A stretch of 64,000 nucleotides of DNA. Origin: Rutpela maculata. Its lineage: Eukaryota; Arthropoda; Insecta; Coleoptera; Cerambycidae. Position 1 is the stretch's first letter; each line of letters starts with the position of its first letter. Below the pieces are notes generated by a model that was not told the DNA's origin, made no database searches, and saw only the letters and a program-made list of their open reading frames with translations. The position numbers and the translations under genes were made by a program. Location: positions 22,503,179 to 22,567,178 of the forward strand of contig OW386286.2 of assembly GCA_936432065.2 (NCBI GenBank). The letters are read 5' to 3'. Shown one piece after another: positions 56,937 through 64,000 of the stretch.

Positions 56937-58829
56937 ATGCTATGGCCAGTATACAAATCTGCATCTGGCGATAGCAAATAATCAGCTAAAATTCTTGGAA
57001 TTTTTGAGAGCCGATTTAATCCAACGCATTGGACAGTGCACTTTCCCCTTTGAAAATTTACGAAAAATCTTTTGTGAGACACATCTTGCGGTCCTCAAGA
57101 CACATATTTCCTAATCAAATCAAGTGGGTTTACTGAAAATCCTTCATTTAAAACTGGGAAACTTCTTGATTTATTCGTCTTGGTATCTGGTATGGATATA
57201 TATAGATTTTTTTTCTTTTTCTTTTAATCTTCGACGCTTAAGTAGGTCAGTTCACCGCAACGGCAGGCACCGCAAACTCCTAATATCAATGCAACCTAAA
57301 AAACCCAAACAATTAAATACATAAAAGCAAGAACATCATAATAAACACCTACCTTTGACATAAGATGCTCATCGTCAGGGGCATCCATCAAATATTGTTC
57401 GACATGTGCTCTTTCCAAAATTTTGGCCTTATTGGGTCTGAAATTTCTTGATCGGCTTTTTAAGTATGCCACAAGTTTTCCATATCTTGTTATATCAAAG
57501 TTCCTGTATACTTACAAAGTCGCCTTTATCACAGAATATTTAGTCCACATCGAAGAAGGTGCAATTTCTTTACTCAAATGTAGAAAGCAAGCGAGAAGCA
57601 CTTTTTTTCATTCAGTTTTCAAATTGTAAATATTCTTTAAAATAGGTTACTTTGAACTTTTCTGGAATTAAATTGGCTGTAGCTTCTTTGGCTACTTGCA
57701 AAATATCGGTCGGAATTTCCATATTATATCTTTCACGATTTTCCGATTTTGATGCTAATTACATAATGTTTATTAAACAAACCAATGGTTACAAATGGAT
57801 AACAACCACAGCTTTCTCGGCACATCCATTCAAAATCTACTTAGCAATAAGCTACATGTATTTTATATTTTTAGAGAAACACTGTTGACTTTGACATTGA
57901 CAACTGACAAAAAATCGATGACATGACATTTTAATAATTTTGTTGTTTGTCACTGAAATAGCATTTATATGAAAGTATTGGATAAAATGTTGTATTAGAC
58001 ACGTGAGTTATTACATATAAGTCACTTAAAAAAAATAGCCCACTCGCCCTTCGGGCTCGCGGGCTAAACTTTTCTTGCGTGACTTATATGTAACATAACT
58101 CACTAGCCTAATAAATAACTATTAATTTATCTTGACAGTAGTTGTCATTTGAATAGAAGCCGCGTCCTAAATTTGTTTTATTGACGGTTGCCATAGATAT
58201 TTTAAGCATCGCTACCTTTACTATTTGCTTATAGTACGTCGGATGGCTGGCTCTATCGTTCACTAACCCAATACCGAGGTATAACCAAATAAAACCTATT
58301 TCATTTTATTCAGCAGGTTTTTTTACATAGGAAATCACTTTTGACGACACTCTCCATTGGTCGAGACTGAAGTTACAAGAAAAAAACAAAAAAAAAATGA
58401 AAATAACAACATTCAAATTCAACCACGAATAACTTTCAAACGAAAAAAAATCAAATTATATATATTTTTTTAGTTTTATAGTACAAACGATTCTCTTTAA
58501 TTTGATGTATAATTTATTACAAAAATAATAACTTTAACATTAAAAAATTGACGTTGATTTAGATGGTACACAAATTGTCAATTTTTTTGAAAGGTCTAAC
58601 TCATTGTAACTCGCTTATGTATTGAGCTATTCGAATGTTTTATTCACCAAAAACTGTCAAATTTCATAGACTTCATTTTGTCTCAATTAATGCTGGGTCT
58701 AACACTGTAAATAAAAGCGGTACAGCCTTTTAAACACAACGAAGCGCGCTACGGCGATGGAGTCGCGAGGCTTCCCCACTCGTTCCCGGTACATCCCGCG
58801 TTCACCATAAATCGCGCAAGGCTAAAATC

Positions 58830-59020
58830 AGCGGCCGTAACAAAAGCTTTAGAATTATCTTCCTTTATTGTAAGATGATAAAATTAACAAATCAAATTGA
58901 ATAATATGATATTAGTTGTAATAATCTGCTATATATGGTGTCGTACTACGCGGGTGGTGCATTAATAAAGTGAAAATCAGGTATCAGACAGATATAACTG
59001 ATTTTCAGATATATCATTGT
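58830..59020. other. Inner part of the outer element, no gene recognised
   Basis: Short interval between the left arm and family P copy 3 without coding potential. Confidence 0.3.
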
Positions 59021-59726
59021 AAAAACCGCTGCCCAAGGAATCACTACTTCCATATCCGGATTTTCTATCCAAGTGACACAACGAAAAAATTTTGTATCTG
59101 GAAATAATTATTTATGGAACTTTAATAATATAATATTTGAAATCCTCTACCCCAAAAACCCATAAAACGATACCCCACATCGGTAGTGGGGTGGGGGTGG
59201 TGACAGGGGGTGGGAATGGGGGGTGGATAAAGTAAAAAAATATTTTGAGGTTTCTGGTTCTTGTACACACACTAAATCACATTTTTTTTCATCCCCTTTA
59301 ATAATGGGGTGGGGGTGGTAATGGGGGTGGCTAATGCCAAAATTTTTTTTGAGACCTCAGCTTCTGTTGTCTATACTAAATGTCAATTTTATGAACTCTT
59401 ATCTGCTTGGTTTACCTATTTACTCCAAATTTATCCCAATTTACCCGCCAACCCTTCGACGGAACAAGATGAAAATATAATCTAGTTTTAGATCTTGTTA
59501 AAGTACATATGTGTACCAAATTTCAAGTCAATATCTCAAACGGTTCCAGAGTTCACGTGAGCACAAAAAAAGTTACAGACCGACAGACAGACAGAAATTT
59601 TTTTTTCGCTCAAACTTGAAATCTCGACGTTTCATGACATTCTAAGCCTATTTGAACAATAAAAATTTTTAAGAATTTTTAAAAATTTTTTTGTCGTTAC
59701 TATACTTCCACTAGATGTGGAAGTAA
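59021..59726 (+). repeat. Family P repeat, copy 3 (full length, inside the outer element)
   Basis: It starts AAAAACCGCTGCCCAAGGAA and ends ACTTCCACTAGATGTGGAAG then TAA. All family landmarks are present, including GACCGACAGACAGACAG near 59578. Confidence 0.85.
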
Positions 59727-60239
59727 AATCATGCCAGCTAGTAAAGTTTTTACTTTGCTTCGTATATTTTAATATTTTCCATAAAATGTCAGAGGTAACC
59801 ACATAATCAAAACAATTATTTGCCATGCTTTCACTAACTCGTAGAGGCCCTGAACGATTAGTTGGATTTTTATACATAACTATATTTTTGTTTTCATGTA
59901 AACTGGAAGGGTTAAAATCGGTTAAAATTGGATAGACGATCTAAATATGCTTGTGTAAATAGGCTGTTCTTTTTTTTAAATAATACTATTCCTAGTGGGA
60001 TTTTTACCATCTAGCCTGTCTTCGTTTTGATCAAAATTATCGCTGCGATAAATGTAATTGTTTTCTTCAGAACTTACTGGAGGAACTCCAAGTGGTATAA
60101 AAATGTCGTCACCAGTTTTTACTAATACGTGACTAGCTAAAGATGTTAAAAATGTACGTATTTCATCGTAGGAATAACCATAGCCAAAAGAATAAAGCAT
60201 ATCATTAAGTTCTTTTTCTTCTGACGGCACGAAACACAT
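59727..60239 (-). pseudogene. Two unrecognised minus-strand ORF pieces inside the outer element
   Basis: 60239-59976 (87 codons) reads FGYGYSYDEIRTFLTSLASH, then an acidic DNFDQNEDR tail. 59877-59632 starts KNPTNRSGPLRVSESMANNC. The two may be exons of one gene read right to left, since they are 100 bp apart, but no good splice pair was confirmed. The frame ends where family P copy 3 begins. They are the only candidates for a protein of the outer element. No known domain is seen. Confidence 0.3.
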
Positions 60240-61489
60240 GTAGTGATATGTAAAGGATTAAAAAAATGGCCTAAGCTGATTGTTTTTTTTTCCCATAAGT
60301 ATTAATATAAATTCCATTACTATAGAAATAACGTTTAAATCAAATTTGTCTCTCCTGACATATTTAGTATCCACGACATAAATGTTTATAACAAATTTGA
60401 AACTTCTTGTTTACATTTATGTTCATTCAGATTAGTAGTCGTGTTTTTTTATAGTTTTAAAACATTCAGCTATAGCTTCTCTTAAGATACCGGCAGCTTT
60501 ATCAGGAATTGTCAATTCATTCTATGAACCAAGTTTTCTTCGCCTGATTCACTTGTGACTGACAACAAAAATCCTTTTAGCTTTATTATCACTTGAATGA
60601 ACTGTTGTTGTATTTTCTTTGTGTTCACAAAACACTTCGTTTGCTTAAATGCTTTTCTAATCTCTTTCTTATATTTCCACTGCTATAATAATCTAAATAT
60701 ATCATTCTTTTTTGCAAAACAGCAAGATAAACCTCCTTAAATAAAATATTTAACGCTACTTTAAATTCATTTTTTTCTTTCAGTTGTTTAGTTTGTACAC
60801 ATTTAATTTTTTTTTGCTAATATATTTTGTATAATAAATTTTATAATTTCCATTAGCCCAAATAAATCTGAATAAATGTGTAACCTGCCTTGTATTTCTG
60901 TATCACAATGCGACACTGCAGCTTTAATATATATTTTTTTCTAGTTTCCGCACCCGTTCCTGTACAAACTGGTACTTAAAGATGTTCTTAATTTATTCTT
61001 AATTTTTCTGGATTTTCCACAAATCAGACAATGCCATTTTATTTTAAACTGCTTTTTTTTCTTTATTATAACTACATGAAGGCTCACTTGCATTTTTTTA
61101 TCGCGTTACTAATATCAGAGACAATACGTATTATCTTTGCTAATGTTATTTATTACAAAAAGATGTCGGGCAAGAATAATGAAATCGGTATCGAAGGGTG
61201 TGCAAATAAGTGCCACCCCTTTGTTTTATAAAAATTTGAATGAAATTGCATATTTTCTTTCATTTGCACAATTAATAATAGACCTGATGCCAGTAACAGT
61301 TGGTTTTTTACCATTAGATTTTCACTGCTTTCAGCAGTTTCGTAAAACAAACATGTAGTTTTTCTCCATTGATAAAAATGAATCTACAATATACATAAAC
61401 TGTAATGGACTACATGTAAGTAAAATAGTATATACTTATTAATATTTATCCAGACAATAATGAGGCCAGCAGCCGATACGTTTCTTGAT
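60240..61489. other. Inner part of the outer element, AT-rich
   Basis: A minus-strand stretch at about 61150-61350 reads KKPTVTGIRSIINCANERKY and GVALICTPFDTDFIILARH in one frame with a stop between. This could be a decayed coding exon. Nothing else is recognised. Confidence 0.3.
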
Positions 61490-62303
61490 GGGCCGAGAAA
61501 GTAGCGGGGGCGGGAAAGGAAGCCTCGCGTCTTCGTCGCCGTACTGTGCTTCGTTGTGTTTCAAGGTCTGTAGCGCTTTTAGTTAAAAAAATAGATCCAG
61601 CATTAATGGAGACAAAATGAAACCTATTAAATTTGCCAGTTTTTGGTGAAAGAAAAAATTGAATACCTCGTTATATAAGCGAGTTATGGCGAGTTAAGAA
61701 TTAGAAAAATGTTGCTGATTTGTGTATCTTTTTGAATTTTGCTAGTTTTTTCATGTTAATTTTTTAATTATTGCAATAAATTATACTTCAAATTAAAAAG
61801 CAATGTTTATTTGTCAAAACCAAAAAAAAATTGTATTTTTATCTGTTTTAGTTCTAAAGTTATATTTGATTAAATCTTAAATTTCTAAATTTCTTTTTTT
61901 TTTAGTTTTTTTCTTATATCTTCGGTCTCGACCAATGGAGAGTGTCGTCAATTTTGATTTCCTATGTAAAATAACATGCTTTAATAAGTAGTGAAGGTCC
62001 CATCTGGTTATACTTCAGTATTGGGTAGGTCAAGAAAGAGAAGGCTTTTCGCGCTCTGCCCGACGGGCTATTAGCAAACATGAAATCTTACTCAAATAAT
62101 TATAGTCTTCTACTAGTTTTTCCCAAATTTTTTTCTAGTTTAAAGATTGATGAGTACGACAAAAAATGTAATGTGCATCGCGGGTCTTACAGTGCGATTT
62201 TTTGGTCTAGAATACTTGCAAACCTCGACTCTATGGGCCTCGGATTGCAAATTGTATTCTCGAACAAAAAGTGCACTTACGACTCTTGGTACATAAATAA
62301 CTA

Positions 62304-63112
62304 GAGCGTACTTTTTTTTTGGTAATTGAAAAAAGCAAATTTTCCTTTTTTTGTCCAGCGTGATTTGCTATTTGTCCCGTGGCGAAGCGCTCAATGTATA
62401 CGAAAACCGACTAGGTTTTTCACAGGCAAAATAAAAATGTTTCGTACGCCCCTGTCCTCATACGTCAATGCCCCTTTTTAATAATACCGCTTTGCTGATA
62501 GGCGCCAATTTGTTATTCTATGGAAGAGCGATATGCCATGCTACACGTTGTTATACGTTTTTGTAAAAAGTCAATCAATTTGTTGAGTTTTATTTTCGCA
62601 CTTTTATGATGTCTAGCAATTTAACAGTATTGTTAATGGCTGCTGTCGGTTAAGCTACCCAGGTCGGCTTTGTTGAATCGTGCTATTTAATATCGAACCC
62701 AAAAAAATATCCACTTTGATAAAAAATCTAATTTGGCAGCTGTAATGGCTACAAAGCAGGTATAATTTTTTTTAAAGACATACCAGGGGTGAAAGTGAAA
62801 TAGAATAATCGTATTCTTTCATGTACCGTTTTATTATAATATATAAAAAGCGTATTTAATGTTTTTTAATATTCCTAATCATAGGAGGCACGTGTAAAAA
62901 TGTTTAAAAATAAAATATAAATTGGTCTTTTTCATTGAACTGGAATAGTTTTGGTAAGTAAATGAAAATAACTAAACTGCAAATAGACTCTTTCTGGCAA
63001 AAGTGAAGCTAAAAGTGTTCACAAAAAAATAAACTGTTCATTCATTTAATACAATTTGTAGAGTCTGTTCACCTTTCAGGTCGTTGTAAATCGTAAAGTA
63101 TTAAAAACAGAG
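62304..63112. other. No gene recognised
   Basis: AT-rich and without paired repeats or domains. Confidence 0.3.
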
Positions 63113-63815
63113 AAAAAAACCGCTGCCCAAGGAATCACTACTTCCACATCCAGATTTTTTATCCAAGTCTCTCACAACGAAAACATTTTGTATGTGGAAA
63201 TAATTGTTTATGGAACTTTAATAATATAATATTCGAAATCGAAAAAAACCCATAAAACGATATCCCACATCGGTAATGGGGTGGAGGTCGTGATAGGGGA
63301 GTGGTAGTGGAAGTGGATGAAGTAAAAAAATATTTTGAGGTTTTTGGTTCTTGTACACACTAAATCGCAAATTTTTTTCATCCCCTTTAATAATGATGTG
63401 GGGGGTGGCTAATGCCAAAATTTTTTTTGAGACCTTAGCCTCTCCTGTTTACACTAAATACCAAGTTTATGGACTCTTACTTACCCCACATTTACCCCAA
63501 TTGACCCTAATTTTCCCCAATTTACCCCCCAACCATTCGACGGAATAAGATGAAAATATAATCTAGTTCCAGATCCCGTTAAAGTTACATACGTGTACCA
63601 AATTTCAAGTCAATATCTTAAATGGTTCCAGAGTAATCGTGCGCACAAAAAAGTTACAGACAGACAGACGACCGACAGACTGACAGACAGACAGAAAATT
63701 TTTTTCGCTCAAATTTAATATCTCGACATTTTATGACATTCTAAGCCTATTTGAACAATAAAAATTTTCAAAAATGCTTTTATCGTTACTATACTTCCAC
63801 TGGATGTGGAAGTAA
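63113..63815 (+). repeat. Family P repeat, copy 4 (full length)
   Basis: It runs from AAAAAACCGCTGCCCAAGG to ACTTCCACTGGATGTGGAAG then TAA. It contains the longest GACAGACA-type tract of the four copies (63656-63694). Confidence 0.85.
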
Positions 63816-64000
63816 TTATTTCAATACAGATTGTGGGGCTTTTTTATTTGCTAGATCTTATTGATAATAACTAATTTTAAGATAGAGCTAACAGGAAAGG
63901 CAATAATTGAAAAAAGCCTATTATGATCGTTATTTTTCCAATATGGGGCGCCCTTAGCGGTAACGACATTTTTTTTTGAACTTTAATTAGTGATTGCAAC
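63816..64000. other. Window end, nothing recognised
   Basis: Short AT-rich stretch. Confidence 0.3.

Larger units (their letters stand above)
55770..57770 (-). pseudogene. Tyrosine recombinase (Crypton-type) gene, with intron, split by a hAT element
   Basis: Minus strand from 57770: MEIPTDILQVAKEATANLIP, SSMWTKYSVIKATL, then NKAKILERAHVEQYLMDAPD up to 57353. A 57-bp intron at 57352-57296 has AAG|GTAGGTGT and TTTTTTAG|GT borders. Then VALILGVCGACRCGELTYLS gives the box I Arg. Next comes KRFFVNFQRGKCTVQCVGLN (57060 down), then TGHS directly before the hAT insertion, and MRRSSATLLANAGG directly after it. LKRHGGWKSSTVAEGYLED (about 55850-55920) follows. Box II HxxR (H-S-M-R), H in RHGGW and Tyr in EGYLED are all present. 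Tyrosine recombinases cut and join DNA through the Tyr; this one would have mobilised its element in the nucleus. Frame breaks near 57500-57600 and the insertion inactivate it. Confidence 0.8.
55280..58223 (-). mobile_element. Tyrosine-recombinase element within 17-bp TIRs and an 8-bp duplication
   Basis: TAGTAAAGGTAGCGATG at 55280-55296 is the exact complement of CATCGCTACCTTTACTA at 58207-58223. Outside lie TTTGCTAA (55272-55279) and TTTGCTTA (58224-58231), an 8-bp duplication with one mismatch. The opposite arm of the host element reads TTTGCTAATAG without interruption at the matching place. Inside, a second set of longer inverted ends (GCTAGTRAG, TTTATCCAAYACTTTCATAT, TATAAGTCAC hairpins) flanks the recombinase gene, so a recombinase element may sit in a hAT-like shell. 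Confidence 0.8.
55042..62303. mobile_element. Outer long-TIR element hosting a nested cluster
   Basis: TAGTTATTTATGTACCAA (55042) pairs with TTGGTACATAAATAACTA ending at 62303. The arm similarity continues for ~800 bp: 55042-55271 plus 58232-58830 on the left, 61490-62303 on the right. Landmarks are TTTTTGGTC..GAGAATAC, GGTTTGCAAGTATTC, GATTTCATRTTTGCTAATAG, TCGACCAATGGAGAGTGTCG, GACAAAATGAA and AAACACAACGAAGC. Each arm contains its own hairpin (55077-55155 and 62190-62275). The left arm is split by the 2.9-kb unit at 55280-58223. The interior (58830-61490) holds a family P copy and small ORFs. No target duplication was found at the outer tips. Confidence 0.75.

Noticed and set aside
1..64000. 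Endogenous viral genes
   Set aside because: No env, capsid or viral polymerase motif was recognised; all RT domains have LINE-type motifs.

Overview
This is a window of AT-rich eukaryotic nuclear DNA, almost certainly from an insect. The signs are spliceosomal introns with GT..AG borders, jockey/CR1/I-type LINE fragments, piggyBac, hAT, Tc1/mariner and Harbinger-type insertion scars, large foldback elements and tRNA-derived SINE sequence. There is no bacterial-style gene packing and no long host gene. The species cannot be named from the sequence. The best candidate for a host gene is a small two-exon F-box protein on the minus strand at 4251-4745. Nearly everything else that can be recognised is mobile DNA in various states of decay.

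Layout, 1-17 kb: a LINE RNase H tail (742-1440); a piggyBac-like remnant with a long inverted repeat (1931-3762) and a 5'-truncated LINE insertion with a 12-bp duplication (2901-3397); the F-box gene; about 3.5 kb without genes; a CR1-like LINE fragment (8354-9520); a 2.35-kb palindromic element with a nested palindrome and a LINE tail in its loop (9657-12008); a TA-flanked foldback with another inside it (12567-13957); and a complete-length but mutated DNA transposon with a CxxH transposase and an exact 8-bp duplication (14220-16718).

Layout, 17-44 kb: a foldback with a small acidic ORF (17588-19089); the first copy of a recurrent ~0.7-kb repeat, here called family P, holding a TTAA-flanked piggyBac-type MITE (20699-21013); a jockey-like LINE split by a MITE (21790-23545); an inverted array of ~50-bp units around a strong hairpin (25738-26425); a solo end of a tyrosine-recombinase element (30233-30655); a TIR element encoding a protein with a FEN1/XPG-like set of acidic motifs (31466-33776); a fragment that looks like a transposase helix-turn-helix; family P copy 2; hairpin elements; a LINE fragment (41255-42200); and a tetranucleotide-repeat element with a tRNA-like segment.

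Layout, 44-64 kb: an element with 3-bp TTA flanks holding a decayed ORF, a hairpin element and a tRNA-derived SINE (44122-46832); three adjoining minus-strand LINE fragments (48590-53080), the largest having an intact RNase H domain but YAAD in place of YADD; and a four-level nest at 55042-62303. In that nest a long-TIR element holds a 2.9-kb unit with 17-bp TIRs and an 8-bp duplication. That unit carries a tyrosine recombinase gene, which is itself split inside its HxxR motif by a hAT element with its own exact 8-bp duplication. Family P copies 3 and 4 lie at 59021-59726 and 63113-63815.

Stretches between these items contain a few GC-richer, non-repetitive islands (about 7180-7450, 16930-17230, 23870-24350, 37480-37680, 38600-38850, 43640-44040). 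These could be regulatory DNA of a flanking gene, but nothing in the sequence proves it.
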